From positions 310,001 to 374,000 of the forward strand of contig NZ_SGXC01000003.1 in assembly GCF_004216695.1 (NCBI RefSeq): DNA of 64,000 nucleotides, read 5' to 3'. Shown here piece after piece: positions 52,308 to 61,608 of the stretch. Position 1 is the stretch's first letter. Every line of letters begins with the position of its first letter. Source of the stretch: Pigmentiphaga kullae (GTDB taxonomy: Bacteria > Pseudomonadota > Gammaproteobacteria > Burkholderiales > Burkholderiaceae_B). A program made the translations under genes and the position numbers. The notes beneath the pieces were generated by a model. The model saw nothing but the letters and a program-made list of their open reading frames with translations, had not been told where the DNA came from and did not search any database.

Positions 52308-53750
52308 TCAGGCCGGCGGAAAGCTCACGCTGATGCGCGTGCCGGGCATGCCGGCGGCGGTGTCCTGCGGATTGTCGGAAATCGCCAGGGCGGCGCCGTG
52401 CCGCTGGGCGATCTCGCGCACGATGGCCAGGCCCAGGCCGCTGCCTTCGGCGTGGGACCCCAGGATCCGGTAGAAGCGGTCGAACACCAGCTCGCGTTCC
52501 TCGGGCGGGATGCCCGGGCCGGAGTCCTCGATGTCCAGCGTCGCGCCCGCGGCGGTCGCGGCCACGCGCACGGTGACCGTGCCGCCGCCCGGGGTGTAGC
52601 GTAGCGCGTTGTCGATCAGGTTGTTGACCAGCTCGGCCAGCAGCAGGGCATTGCCGGCCACCAGGACCGGCGTTTCCGGGCCTTCCAGGCCCAGGTCTAT
52701 CCCGCGTTCCATCGCCTCGTGCACCCAGTTCTGCGTCTGGTCGCTGGCGATGGCCAGCAGGTCGACGCGGGCGGAGACGTCCACGGGGCTGCCCTTGTCC
52801 TCGGCGCGCGCCAGCGCCAGCAACTGGTTCACCAGGCGCGTGGCCCGTTCGGCGCCCGAGACCAGGTGCCTGAGGCTGGCCTCCATGTCTTCCGGGCTGG
52901 CATTGCGCAGCGCCAGCTCGGCCTGCGTGCGTAGGCCGGCAAGCGGGGTCTTCAACTGGTGCGCCGCGTCGGCGACGAAGCGCTTCTGCGCATCGACGTT
53001 GGCCGACAGGCGCTGCAGCAGCTCGTTCATCGCGCCGACCAGCGGCGCGATCTCCTGCGGCACCTCGCGGTCGTCGATGGGCGACAGGTCGTCCGGCCGC
53101 CGCGCGCGCAGCCGCTCCTGCAGCCGGCCCAGCGGGGCGATGCCGCGCGACAGGCCGAACCACACCAGCACCACGGCCAGCGGCAGCACGACGAATTGCG
53201 GCAGCACCACGCCCTTGATGATCTCATTGGCCAGCTGCGAGCGCTTCTCCAGCGTCTCGGCCACCTGCACCAGCGCCGGCTGCGCGCCCGGGATCGTGGG
53301 CAGCGACACCCAGGTGTAGGCCACGCGCACCGCGAAGCCGCGCATCACGTCGTCGCGGTACTGGACGATGCCGGGCAGGGGGCGCTCGAGCGACGGCAGC
53401 GGCAGTTCCCGGTCGCCGCCCAGGTATTCGCCGCGGCTGCCCAGCACCAGGTAGAACACGCTGTCGGTCTCGTCGGCGCGCAGCATCTCGCGCGCCGAGA
53501 CCGGCAACTGCAGCCGGGCCCGGCCGTTGACGTCCTTGATCTGCTGGGCCAGGGCCAGCACGTTGTTGGCCAGGCTGCGGTCGTAGGGCGCGACCGAGAT
53601 GGACTGCGCGACCACGTAGGTGATGGCGACGCTGATCGGCCACAGCAGGAACAGCGGGACCAGCATCCAGTCCAGGATCTCGCCGAACAGCGAGCGCGCC
53701 GGCCGTTCGACGGCGGGGATGGGCTGCGGCCCCTTGGGATGGTCGTCCAT
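52308..53750 (-). CDS. Sensor histidine kinase, TctE/BctE-like
   Basis: A 480-residue classical sensor kinase. Two membrane helices (about 28-50 and 180-200) enclose a periplasmic 2CSK_N-type domain, then a HAMP linker, a HisKA domain with H264 in ADAAHQLKTPLAG, and a GHKL ATPase domain. The N-terminal sensor plus adjacent Bug gene is the pattern of the BctDE/TctDE systems that regulate tricarboxylate uptake. Its partner is the OmpR regulator 15 bases upstream in transcription order. It is convergent with the Rieske oxygenase. Confidence 0.92.
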   Translation of the reverse strand: MDDHPKGPQPIPAVERPARSLFGEILDWMLVPLFLLWPISVAITYVVAQSISVAPYDRSLANNVLALAQQIKDVNGRARLQLPVSAREMLRADETDSVFYLVLGSRGEYLGGDRELPLPSLERPLPGIVQYRDDVMRGFAVRVAYTWVSLPTIPGAQPALVQVAETLEKRSQLANEIIKGVVLPQFVVLPLAVVLVWFGLSRGIAPLGRLQERLRARRPDDLSPIDDREVPQEIAPLVGAMNELLQRLSANVDAQKRFVADAAHQLKTPLAGLRTQAELALRNASPEDMEASLRHLVSGAERATRLVNQLLALARAEDKGSPVDVSARVDLLAIASDQTQNWVHEAMERGIDLGLEGPETPVLVAGNALLLAELVNNLIDNALRYTPGGGTVTVRVAATAAGATLDIEDSGPGIPPEERELVFDRFYRILGSHAEGSGLGLAIVREIAQRHGAALAISDNPQDTAAGMPGTRISVSFPPA

Positions 53751-53765
53751 GCTCCCGGAGCCGGA

Positions 53766-54455
53766 TCAGGCCGCGCCGTGCTGGGCGCCGGGCTCGCGTT
53801 CCAGGCAGTATCCCAGCCCGCGCACGGTGGCGATCTTGACGCCGCCCGGCTCCAGCTTCTTGCGCAGCCGGTGCACGTAGACCTCGATGGCATTGGTGCT
53901 GACTTCCTCGCCCCATTCGCACAGGTGGTCCACCAGCTGCTTCTTGCTGACCATGCGGCCGCTGCGCGACAGCAGGACTTCCAGCAGGCTGACTTCGCGC
54001 GCCGACAATTCGACGATCTGCTCGTCGATGGTCACCACCCGGCCGACCTGGTCGAATGCCAGGCGGCCGTGGCGCAGCACCGCCGGGCCGCCACCCGCGC
54101 CGCGCCGCGTCAGCGCGCGGACCCGCGCCTCGAGCTCGGACAGCGCGAAGGGCTTGGCCATGTAGTCGTCGGCGCCCAGGTCCAGCCCCTTGACGCGCTG
54201 CTCCACGCTGTCGGCGGCGGTCAGGATCAGCACCGGCATGTGCGAATTGCGCGACCGCAGCCGGCGCAGGACCTCGGTGCCCGACAGCCGGGGCAGGCCG
54301 ATGTCCAGGATCAGCAGGTCGAAGGGTTGCGCCGCCAGCGCGGAGTCCGCCTCGAGTCCGTCGTGGACGGCATCGACGGCGTAGCCGTTCTGGCGCAGGG
54401 AGCGGGACAGGCCGTCGGCAAGGATGTTGTCGTCTTCGGCGATGAGGATACGCAT
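53766..54455 (-). CDS. OmpR-family response regulator, TctD/BctD-like
   Basis: A 229-residue OmpR/PhoB-type regulator. Receiver: acidic pair D8-D9, phosphoacceptor D51 in LLILDIGLPR, lysine in DDYMAKPF. The C-terminal winged helix (about 130-220) ends with VRGLGYCLE. It probably activates a Bug-protein gene such as the one 74 bases downstream in the opposite order of transcription (54529-55506 lies upstream on the same strand). It is in one operon with the kinase. Confidence 0.93.
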   Translation of the reverse strand: MRILIAEDDNILADGLSRSLRQNGYAVDAVHDGLEADSALAAQPFDLLILDIGLPRLSGTEVLRRLRSRNSHMPVLILTAADSVEQRVKGLDLGADDYMAKPFALSELEARVRALTRRGAGGGPAVLRHGRLAFDQVGRVVTIDEQIVELSAREVSLLEVLLSRSGRMVSKKQLVDHLCEWGEEVSTNAIEVYVHRLRKKLEPGGVKIATVRGLGYCLEREPGAQHGAA

Positions 54456-54528
54456 GGGGGGATTGTAGCTTCGGGGTGATGCATCGAGGTGCCCCGACGC
54501 ATTGTCCCCCAGGCGCGCGTCCCCGTCA

Positions 54529-55506
54529 CTATTCGATCTGATACATCCCCGTGCGGCGCGTCGCGTCGGCCCAGTAGGCGGTTTCCTTGTCCACGAAGCG
54601 GCCGAACTCCTGGGGCGTCATGGGTTCGACGGCCTCCAGGCCGAGCTGGGGCAGCTTGGCCACGATCTCGGGGTTTTGCAGCACGGCCCGCACGTCGGCG
54701 ACGATGCGCGCCATGGTGGCGGGAGGCGTGGCCTTGGGCGCGAACATGCCGTACCAGGCGCGTCCCGGCAGCCCGGTCAGGCCCGAGCGGGAGGCCAGCG
54801 GCACGTCCGGCATGATGGTGGAAGGCGTGTCGCTGCTGGTGATCGCGATCGCCCGGACCCGGCCCGATTTCACCTGGGGCATGGCGCTGGGCAGGGCGTC
54901 GATCATCAGCTTGATCGAACCGCCGATCAGGTCCGTGAACGCCGGCGGGCTGCCTTTGTAGGGCACGTGGACGAGGTCCACGCCCGCCAGCTGCTTGAAG
55001 ACTTCCATGCTGAGATGGCTGGTGGAGCCCGTGCCGGGCGAGCCGTAGCTGAATTTGCCGGGATTGGCCTTCAACTGGGCGATGACCTCGGACAGCGTGG
55101 TGGCCGGGAACTGCGCGTTCACCACCATGAGCATGTCGGTGCCGGCCAGCAGCGCGACGGGCTGGAAGTCGCGCCCCACGTCGTAGGGCAGGTGCTTGTA
55201 CAGGTTGGGATTGATCACGACGGGGGAGTTGGAGGTGACCAGCAGGGTGTACCCGTCGCCCTCGGCCCGCGCCACTTCCTGCAGCGCGATGGAGCCGTTG
55301 GCGCCGGCGCGGTTCTCCACCACCACCGGCTGCCCCCATCTTTGCGCCAGCTTGTCGCCGATGGCGCGCGCGAGGATGTCCGACCCCTGTCCGGGCGGGA
55401 AGGGAATGATCACGCGTACCCGCTTGCTGGGGAACGCCTGGTCGGCAAGGGCGGGTTGGCTGGCCAGGCCTACGGCCAGGCAGAGCAGCAAAAGCAGTTT
55501 GTTCAT
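54529..55506 (-). CDS. Bug/TctC-family solute-binding protein
   Basis: A 325-residue periplasmic binding protein with Sec signal (residues 1-21, QPALA) and mature start FPSKRVRVIIPFPPGQGSD, typical of Bug proteins. Further typical loops are VENRAGANGS and HVPYKGSPPA. A GAGGAGACCC ribosome site precedes the ATG. It is just upstream of the TctD/TctE-like two-component genes on the same strand, so it may be their extracytoplasmic sensor or uptake protein. It is divergent from the CoA-transferase operon with a palindrome in between, suggesting its ligand is the C5 dicarboxylate broken down there. Confidence 0.92.
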   Translation of the reverse strand: MNKLLLLLCLAVGLASQPALADQAFPSKRVRVIIPFPPGQGSDILARAIGDKLAQRWGQPVVVENRAGANGSIALQEVARAEGDGYTLLVTSNSPVVINPNLYKHLPYDVGRDFQPVALLAGTDMLMVVNAQFPATTLSEVIAQLKANPGKFSYGSPGTGSTSHLSMEVFKQLAGVDLVHVPYKGSPPAFTDLIGGSIKLMIDALPSAMPQVKSGRVRAIAITSSDTPSTIMPDVPLASRSGLTGLPGRAWYGMFAPKATPPATMARIVADVRAVLQNPEIVAKLPQLGLEAVEPMTPQEFGRFVDKETAYWADATRRTGMYQIE

Positions 55507-55568
55507 GGGAAGGGTCTCCTCGGGAATAGTGCCATCGGTTGGCTTTTCTGTTTCCGAATTTTGATATA

Positions 55569-55580
55569 TTGTTATAACAA
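55569..55580. promoter_or_regulatory. GntR-type operator between Bug gene and CoA-transferase operon
   Basis: TTGTTATAACAA is a perfect 12-base palindrome of GT-N4-AC form, as in many GntR/HutC-type sites. It overlaps a possible -10 (TATAAC) for the CoA-transferase, 40 bases before its ATG. The gntR gene in that operon is the likely regulator. Confidence 0.55.
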
Positions 55581-55619
55581 ACTCAAGATGTCCTTTTCCC
55601 ACATCGTCCGGGGAGCTTC

Positions 55620-56813
55620 ATGTCGCTACTTCACGGGTTCCGCATTCTTGCCGTCGAACAGTACGGCGCGGCGCCTTTCGGCACCCAGTTGCTGGCCGCG
55701 CTGGGGGCCGAAATCATCAAGGTCGAGCAGGCCGCGCAGGGGGGGGACGTGTCGCGGCTGGTCGGGCCGCATTTCCTCGCGGACCTGCCCGACGGCGCGC
55801 AAAGCCTGTTCTTCCAGAGCCTGAACCAGGGCAAGAAAAGCATCACGCTGAACCTCGCCCATCCCGAGGGGCGGGCGGTGTTCCGCAAGCTGGCCGCCAC
55901 GGCCCACGGCGTCGTCGACAACCTGCGCGGCGACGTCGCGGGCAAGCTCGGCCTGACCTACGAGGACCTGAAGGACGTCAACCCGGCGGTGGTCTGTGCC
56001 CACATATCGGCCTATGGCCGGACCGGCGAGCGCGCGGCCTGGCCGGGCTACGACTACCTGATGCAGGCCGAGGCGGGCTATTTCTCGCTGACCGGCGAAC
56101 CGGACACGGCGCCGTCGCGCATGGGCCTGTCGCTGGTCGACTACATGACCGGCGTGATGATGTCCGTGGGGCTGCTCAGCGGCATGCTGGAGGCCGCGCG
56201 CAGCGGCAGGGGATGCGACGTGGACACCAGCCTGTACGACGTCGCGCTGTTCAATCTCAACTACGTGGCGGCGTGGTACCTGAACGGCGCCGCCGAGACC
56301 GACCGCCAGCCCCGGTCCGGGCATCCCTCGCTCACGCCGTGCCAGCTCTATCGCACCGGCGACGGCTGGATCTACCTGATGTGCAACAAGGAAAAATTCT
56401 GGCGCAACCTGTGCGAGCGGGTCGGGCGGCCGGAATGGATCGCGGATGCGCGCTTCGTCGATTTCGCCGCCCGCGGCCGGCATCGTGAGGAACTGACCGG
56501 ACTGCTGGACGAGGCACTGTCGGTCCGCACCACGGCCGAGTGGATGCGGCACTTCGCCGGCACGGTGCCCGCCGCGCCCGTGTGGTCCGTGGGGCAGGCG
56601 CTGGACGCGCCCCTGGCCGAAGGCCGCATCCGCCAGGTCGACCTGGCGGGCGGCGGCGCGCTGCGGGTGCTCGACAGCCCGCTGCGCACGTCCCGGCCGG
56701 CGGTGGCCGTCGGGCCCGCGCCGGCCATGGGCGCCGATACCCGCGAGCTGCTGGCCGGCATCGGGATCGACGAAGAGGAGCAAGGTAGACTAAGGACCCT
56801 TGGTGTTCTCTGA
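55620..56813 (+). CDS. Family III (CaiB/BaiF) CoA-transferase
   Basis: A 397-residue CoA-transferase. The catalytic aspartate is D174 in SLVDYMTGVM, and the N-terminal block GFRILAVEQYGAAPFGTQLL is typical. It should transfer CoA between acyl-CoA and a free dicarboxylate. With a CitE-like lyase and MaoC hydratase downstream it fits an itaconate or mesaconate activation step (Ict-like), as in the ict-ich-ccl pathway of Pseudomonas. Substrate is inferred from context only. The 11-base gap to gntR indicates an operon. Confidence 0.88.
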   Translation: MSLLHGFRILAVEQYGAAPFGTQLLAALGAEIIKVEQAAQGGDVSRLVGPHFLADLPDGAQSLFFQSLNQGKKSITLNLAHPEGRAVFRKLAATAHGVVDNLRGDVAGKLGLTYEDLKDVNPAVVCAHISAYGRTGERAAWPGYDYLMQAEAGYFSLTGEPDTAPSRMGLSLVDYMTGVMMSVGLLSGMLEAARSGRGCDVDTSLYDVALFNLNYVAAWYLNGAAETDRQPRSGHPSLTPCQLYRTGDGWIYLMCNKEKFWRNLCERVGRPEWIADARFVDFAARGRHREELTGLLDEALSVRTTAEWMRHFAGTVPAAPVWSVGQALDAPLAEGRIRQVDLAGGGALRVLDSPLRTSRPAVAVGPAPAMGADTRELLAGIGIDEEEQGRLRTLGVL

Positions 56814-56824
56814 CGTGTCGCCCC

Positions 56825-57562
56825 ATGTTCCAGCGCAGTGCCGGTTCGCAGTACAAGCTGTTGGCCCAGACCCTGATCCGGCGGATCCGCGACGGCGAAT
56901 ATCCGCCCGGCACCCTGCTGCCGACCGAGAACGAACTGGGGCAGCAGTTCAACGTCAGCCGCATCACCGTGCGGGGGGCCTTGCGCGAACTGGAAGTGCA
57001 GGGGCTGGTCAGCCGCCGGCCCGGCATCGGGACCCGCGTGGAGTCGACGCAACCCTCGGGCAACTTCGTGCACGTGGGCAACACGGTGGACGACATCCTG
57101 CGCTTCACCCGCGGCTTTCGCTTCCATACCCTGAACATCCGCGAGGTCGACGGCGACGAGGGCTCGGCCCGCGCGCTGCGGCTGCCCGCCGGCCAGCGCT
57201 TCGTCAGGGTGACCGGCCTGCGCCAGGCCGAGGGCGCGCCGCCGGTCGTCTACAGCGAACACCACATTCCGCCGCTGTACGCGGACGCGCTCGAACAGCT
57301 GGACGGCTACCGGGCCTCGGTGGCCGAATGGCTGGCCGAGCGGCGCGGCGACCGGGTGTGCGAAATCCGCCAGGAGATCGATGCCGTCCGGCTGACCCGG
57401 GCCCAGGCCGATTTGCTGCAGACCCGCTTCAGTACGCCCACCCTGCGCACGCGCACCTGGTACTACGGCACCAAGAAAGACCTGATCGTCGCCTCGGTGG
57501 GGCTCTTCCCCGAAGGGCGGCACCTGTTCAGTACCGTGATGCGGCGCGAGCCGATCGGCTGA
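56825..57562 (+). CDS. GntR-family regulator, HutC subfamily
   Basis: A 245-residue repressor. The winged HTH (about 8-75) reads YPPGTLLPTENELGQQFNVS then RITVRGALRELEVQGLVSRR. The UTRA ligand domain follows (about 95-240). It lies in the middle of the CoA-ester operon, so it probably senses the pathway substrate and represses from the palindrome at 55569. UTRA domains bind small organic acids or sugars. Confidence 0.92.
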   Translation: MFQRSAGSQYKLLAQTLIRRIRDGEYPPGTLLPTENELGQQFNVSRITVRGALRELEVQGLVSRRPGIGTRVESTQPSGNFVHVGNTVDDILRFTRGFRFHTLNIREVDGDEGSARALRLPAGQRFVRVTGLRQAEGAPPVVYSEHHIPPLYADALEQLDGYRASVAEWLAERRGDRVCEIRQEIDAVRLTRAQADLLQTRFSTPTLRTRTWYYGTKKDLIVASVGLFPEGRHLFSTVMRREPIG

Positions 57563-57602
57563 TCCGATCGCGCGGGCCGCGACCTCGTCCCGGAGAGCCC
57601 GC

Positions 57603-58490
57603 GTGACCCACCCCGTCGTTCCTTCCACCTTCCTGTTCTGCCCCGGCAACCGGCCCGACCGCTACGACAAGGCGCTGCGCGGCGGCGCGCCGGGCGTCAT
57701 CATCGATCTCGAGGACGCCGTGCCGCCGGCCGACAAGGCTGCCGCCCGGCGCGACGCGCTGGCCTGGCTGGCGGCGCTGCCGCCGGCCGGCCCGGGGGCG
57801 CCCGTGGTGGCCTTGCGGGTTTCTTCCCCGCAGACGCCCGCGGGTCTGGAGGACCTGTACGCGCTGGCCCATGCCGGCGCCTTGCCCACCCTGGACTTCG
57901 TGGCCGTTCCCAAGGCCGAGGACGCTTCCGAACTGCGCATGGTCCACACGCACGCGGCCGCGGCCAACCCCGCGCTGCGGCTGATGGCGCTGGTGGAGTC
58001 GGCGCAGGGCGTGCGCCGCGCGGCCGGCATCGCCGGCGCCGGGCCGTGGCTGGCGGCCATGGCCTTCGGCGCCGCCGACTTCAGCGCCGAGACCGGGGCG
58101 GACAACGCCTGGGACGCGCTGGCCTACGTGCGCGGCCGCCTGATGTTCGAGACCGCCGGCAGCGGCGTGCCCATGCTGGACGTGCCGCACATCGCCATCG
58201 ACGACGACGCCGGGCTGCGCGTCGATTGCGAGCGGGCGCGCGCCATGGGCTTCCACGGCAAGCTCGCCATCCATCCGCGCCAGTGGCCCATCGTCGTCCA
58301 GGCCTTCGCGCCCGACCCGCGCCGGCTGGCGTGGGCCGGCGAGGTTGCCGCCGCGTACGAACGCGCCGGCCGCCGCGCCTGCGCGGTGGGGGCGACCATG
58401 GTGGACGAGCCCGTCTACCAGAGCGCCCTGCGCATCCTGCGGCGTGCCGCCGCCCCGACCCCATCCACCGTTGGAGACCGACATGCATAG
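57603..58490 (+). CDS. HpcH/HpaI-CitE-like CoA-ester lyase
   Basis: A 295-residue TIM-barrel lyase of the citrate lyase beta/malyl-CoA lyase group. The metal site acid is in [13 protein letters not shown], and [11 protein letters not shown] supplies another acidic residue. The N-terminal [15 protein letters not shown] is typical. It should split a (methyl)malyl- or citramalyl-CoA to acetyl-CoA and a keto acid. GTG 57603 follows GGAGAG. The 3' end overlaps the next ATG (58483) by eight bases. In the proposed pathway it is the Ccl-like step making pyruvate and acetyl-CoA. Confidence 0.88.
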   Translation: MTHPVVPSTFLFCPGNRPDRYDKALRGGAPGVIIDLEDAVPPADKAAARRDALAWLAALPPAGPGAPVVALRVSSPQTPAGLEDLYALAHAGALPTLDFVAVPKAEDASELRMVHTHAAAANPALRLMALVESAQGVRRAAGIAGAGPWLAAMAFGAADFSAETGADNAWDALAYVRGRLMFETAGSGVPMLDVPHIAIDDDAGLRVDCERARAMGFHGKLAIHPRQWPIVVQAFAPDPRRLAWAGEVAAAYERAGRRACAVGATMVDEPVYQSALRILRRAAAPTPSTVGDRHA

Positions 58491-59523
58491 CGCCTACTAC
58501 CGCCTGGGCGACGACCTGTACGCCGAACGTTTCGGCCTGGGCTTCGAACACCTGTCCGCCGGCCAGCGTTTCGTCCATCGGCCGGGCATCACCTTCTCGC
58601 AGCAGGACAACGTGGCCGAGGCCCTGGATTCGATCAATTCCGCCATGGTCCACTACGACGACTGCTATGCCGGACTGACCGACTGGAAGCGGCCCCTGAT
58701 GGTCAGCACGCTGACCTTGCAGCGGCTGATCGGCATGACGTCCAAGACCTTCGGCCGGCGCCGCCGCATCGTGTCCATGTCCAGCATCGCGCTGATCCGC
58801 CCCATGTTCGGCGGCGATACCCTGTATGTCGAGACCGAAGTCTTGGCGACCGAACCGGTGGACGCGCATCTGGGCCGTGCCAGCCTGCTTACGCGCGGCT
58901 ACAACCAGCGCGGCGAGCAGGTAGCCGAACTGCGCTACGTGGCCGAGCTGTGGCATGGCGCGGCGGGGCCGGACGTGATCGCGGGCGCCTCGGCTTCGGA
59001 CGAAGAGCGTTTCCTGTCGCATGCCCGGCGCGAGGACGGCGCCTGGGTCGAGCAGACGGGCCTGTTCTTCGAGGACCTGCGGCAGGGGGAAACCTTCGTC
59101 CACAGCCCCCGCAAGACCCTGCTGGCCGAGGAAGCCACGCTGCACGCGCTGCGCGCCATGGAGTGGCAGCCGCAAAGCCACGACCATGCCTTCGCGCAGG
59201 CGCTGGGGCTGGCCGCGCCGGTCGTGCCGCAGACCTGGGGCATAGGCGTGGCCGTGGCGCTGTCCACGCGCACCTTCGGCCGGGTCACCGTCAATCTGGG
59301 GTGGACCGACGTGGAGTTCGGCGCCGACCTGATGCCGGGGGACACGCTGGAGGCGCGCTCCATGGTCGAAGGCACGCGGCTGTCCGGTTCGCGGCCCGAC
59401 CAGGGCGTGGTGACGGTGCTGACCGAGGCGCGCAACCAGCGGGGGGAGATGGTCAATCGCTACCGGCGCGCGCTGATGGTGTACCGGCGGGGGGCCAATC
59501 CTTATGCCAGGGCGGGGTACTGA
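58483..59523 (+). CDS. Double-hotdog MaoC-type hydratase (Mch/Ich-like)
   Basis: A 346-residue protein with two hotdog modules (about 20-150 and 190-330). The MaoC-like hydratase residues can be seen around [18 protein letters not shown] in the first half and [20 protein letters not shown] in the second. Its length fits mesaconyl-CoA (Mch) hydratase (about 345) better than the shorter Ich. It would hydrate or dehydrate an unsaturated C5 dicarboxyl-CoA. It is the last gene of the CoA-ester operon, followed by recA 129 bases later. Confidence 0.86.
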   Translation: MHSAYYRLGDDLYAERFGLGFEHLSAGQRFVHRPGITFSQQDNVAEALDSINSAMVHYDDCYAGLTDWKRPLMVSTLTLQRLIGMTSKTFGRRRRIVSMSSIALIRPMFGGDTLYVETEVLATEPVDAHLGRASLLTRGYNQRGEQVAELRYVAELWHGAAGPDVIAGASASDEERFLSHARREDGAWVEQTGLFFEDLRQGETFVHSPRKTLLAEEATLHALRAMEWQPQSHDHAFAQALGLAAPVVPQTWGIGVAVALSTRTFGRVTVNLGWTDVEFGADLMPGDTLEARSMVEGTRLSGSRPDQGVVTVLTEARNQRGEMVNRYRRALMVYRRGANPYARAGY

Positions 59524-59589
59524 ACGGCGGGCATGCGCTCCTGTTTCGAAATTTCCGTTGTTAATTTGGCCTGGGAGCTTGCAGTCCCA

Positions 59590-59609
59590 TACTGTTTTTT
59601 TATACAGTA
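59590..59609 (+). promoter_or_regulatory. LexA (SOS) box of recA
   Basis: TACTG-N10-CAGTA matches the LexA consensus at all ten outer bases, with an all-A/T spacer. It lies 44 bases before the recA ATG. CATAAT (59621-59626) after it is a candidate -10. This predicts normal SOS repression of recA and co-transcribed recX. Confidence 0.9.
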
Positions 59610-59652
59610 TCGGGCAGTGCCATAATTCGCCCATCAACCCAAGGATCCCAGA

Positions 59653-60732
59653 ATGGACGACACCAAAGCTTCCAAGGCCGCAGCCGCTGCCCAGAACGAA
59701 AAGACCAAGGCCCTGGCCGCCGCGCTGTCCCAGATCGAAAAGCAGTTCGGCAAGGGCTCGGTCATGCGCTACGGCGACAACGAGGTCGAGCACGACATCC
59801 AGGTCGTCTCCACCGGTTCGCTCGGCCTGGACATCGCCCTGGGCGTGGGCGGCCTGCCGCGCGGCCGGGTCATCGAGATCTATGGCCCGGAATCGTCCGG
59901 CAAGACCACGCTCACGCTGCAGGTCGTGGCCGAAATGCAGAAGCTGGGCGGCGCCTGCGCCTTCATCGACGCCGAGCATGCGCTGGACGTCCAGTACGCC
60001 TCCAAGCTGGGCGTGAACCTGACCGATCTGCTGATCTCGCAGCCCGACACCGGCGAACAGGCGCTGGAAATCACCGACGCGCTGGTGCGCTCGGGCGCGG
60101 TCGACCTGATCGTCATCGACTCGGTCGCGGCGCTGGTGCCCAAGGCCGAAATCGAAGGCGAGATGGGCGATTCGCTGCCCGGCCTGCAGGCCCGCCTGAT
60201 GAGCCAGGCGCTGCGCAAGCTGACCGCCTCGATCAAGCGCACCAACTGCATGGTCATCTTCATCAACCAGATCCGGATGAAGATCGGCGTCATGTTCGGC
60301 AACCCGGAAACCACCACCGGCGGCAACGCGCTGAAGTTCTACGCCTCGGTCCGCCTCGACATCCGCCGCACCGGCTCCATCAAGAAGGGCGACGAGGTCA
60401 TCGGCAACGAGACCCGCGTCAAGGTCGTCAAGAACAAGGTGTCACCGCCGTTCAAGAGCGCGGAGTTCGACATCATGTACGGCGCCGGCATCTCGCGCGA
60501 AGGCGAGATCCTGGACCTGGGCGTGCAGGCAGGCATCGTCGAGAAGTCCGGTTCGTGGTTCAGCTATAACGGCGAACGCATCGGTCAGGGCAAGGACAAC
60601 GCCCGCGAGTTCCTGAAGGAACGCGTGGAAATGGCCATCGAGATCGAGAACCGCGTGCGCGACAGCCTGGGCGTGGCCGCCCGGGTCGCCGGCGCCGGCA
60701 AAGTGACCGAAGCCGAGCTTGAAGACGAGTGA
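59653..60732 (+). CDS. recA: Recombinase RecA
   Basis: A 359-residue recombinase. Walker [10 protein letters not shown] (78-86), the L1/L2 DNA loops ([34 protein letters not shown]) and the DNA-binding C-terminus are all present. It forms filaments on single-stranded DNA, drives strand exchange and triggers LexA cleavage. It carries a perfect LexA box upstream and overlaps recX by 14 bases. The length is typical of betaproteobacteria. Confidence 0.99.
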   Translation: MDDTKASKAAAAAQNEKTKALAAALSQIEKQFGKGSVMRYGDNEVEHDIQVVSTGSLGLDIALGVGGLPRGRVIEIYGPESSGKTTLTLQVVAEMQKLGGACAFIDAEHALDVQYASKLGVNLTDLLISQPDTGEQALEITDALVRSGAVDLIVIDSVAALVPKAEIEGEMGDSLPGLQARLMSQALRKLTASIKRTNCMVIFINQIRMKIGVMFGNPETTTGGNALKFYASVRLDIRRTGSIKKGDEVIGNETRVKVVKNKVSPPFKSAEFDIMYGAGISREGEILDLGVQAGIVEKSGSWFSYNGERIGQGKDNAREFLKERVEMAIEIENRVRDSLGVAARVAGAGKVTEAELEDE

Positions 60733-61201
60733 CGACGGCAAGCCCGCCTCCGGACCTTCGCTGAAGGCCCGGGCGGTGGGCTATCTGTCCCGGCGCGAAC
60801 ACAGCCGCCTGGAGCTGGGCCGCAAGCTTGCCCGTTTCGGGGAAGAGGACGAAGTTCGCGCCGTGCTCGACAGCCTGGAGAAGGAAGGCTGGCTGTCCAC
60901 CCAGCGCTATGCCCAGAGCGTGGTGCACCGGCTGGCCGCCAAGCAGGGCACCCTGCGCATCATGCATGAGTTGCGTCAGCATGGCGTGGCGGACACGCAG
61001 ATCGCCGAACTGCGGGACACGCTCGAAACCACCGAGCTGGCCCGGGCGCGCGAGGTATGGCGCAAGCGTTTCGGCACCTTGCCCGCCGATGCCGGCCAGC
61101 GCGCCAAGCAGGTGCGTTTCCTGATGTCCCGGGGTTTCGGCCAAGCCACCATCAGGCAGGTGTTGCGAGGCGTCGATCTCGACGACCTGGACCAAGACTA
61201 G
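60719..61201 (+). CDS. recX: RecA regulatory protein RecX
   Basis: A 160-residue all-helical RecX, modulating RecA filaments. Three-helix repeat units are visible: [20 protein letters not shown], then [20 protein letters not shown], then [20 protein letters not shown]. The start is TTG at 60719, inside the recA end; the next in-frame starts would remove part of the first repeat. Weak TTG initiation plus overlap keeps RecX below RecA in amount. Confidence 0.93.
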   Translation: MKTSDDGKPASGPSLKARAVGYLSRREHSRLELGRKLARFGEEDEVRAVLDSLEKEGWLSTQRYAQSVVHRLAAKQGTLRIMHELRQHGVADTQIAELRDTLETTELARAREVWRKRFGTLPADAGQRAKQVRFLMSRGFGQATIRQVLRGVDLDDLDQD

Positions 61202-61257
61202 GCCGCTTCCCCGAACCCTCGTACACTTTCCGCATCCGTTTTCGCCGCGAGGCCGCC

Positions 61258-61560
61258 ATGCGCGCATTGTTGTTGGCACTGTGCCTGAGTGTGTCCAGCC
61301 TGTGGGCCTGCGCCCAGCCCGCTCCCCAGGCGGGCGACGTGATCACGCTGGAAGGACGCATCGTGCTCAAGGGCAACGAGCCCTTCGTCGTGGCCGTGCT
61401 CGAGTCGGGCGACCGGCAATGGGACCTGCGCGGCCTGACCCGGCAGCAGATGCAGGACCTGCAATCCCGCACCGTCACGGTCACCGGCACGGTGGCTCGT
61501 CCCGCCGGCGAGGCGGGCGGCGGGATGCCTGCCCAGTTGCAGGTGCAGTCCATCCGCTAG
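61258..61560 (+). CDS. Small exported protein of unknown function
   Basis: A 100-residue protein with a Sec-type signal in residues 1-18. A cysteine follows LW-A (LSVSSLWAC), so it might be a lipoprotein, but W in that position is atypical. The mature part is short-stranded (GDVITLEGRIVLKGNEPFVV, then SRTVTVTGTVARP), like a small OB-fold, as in other periplasmic OB-fold proteins. No clear family. GC and codon use fit the neighbours. It lies 57 bases after recX. Confidence 0.65.
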   Translation: MRALLLALCLSVSSLWACAQPAPQAGDVITLEGRIVLKGNEPFVVAVLESGDRQWDLRGLTRQQMQDLQSRTVTVTGTVARPAGEAGGGMPAQLQVQSIR

Positions 61561-61608
61561 CCTGTGTGCCATGGTATGTTGCGCAAAAGCTTCTTCTGCG
61601 GGGGCAAG

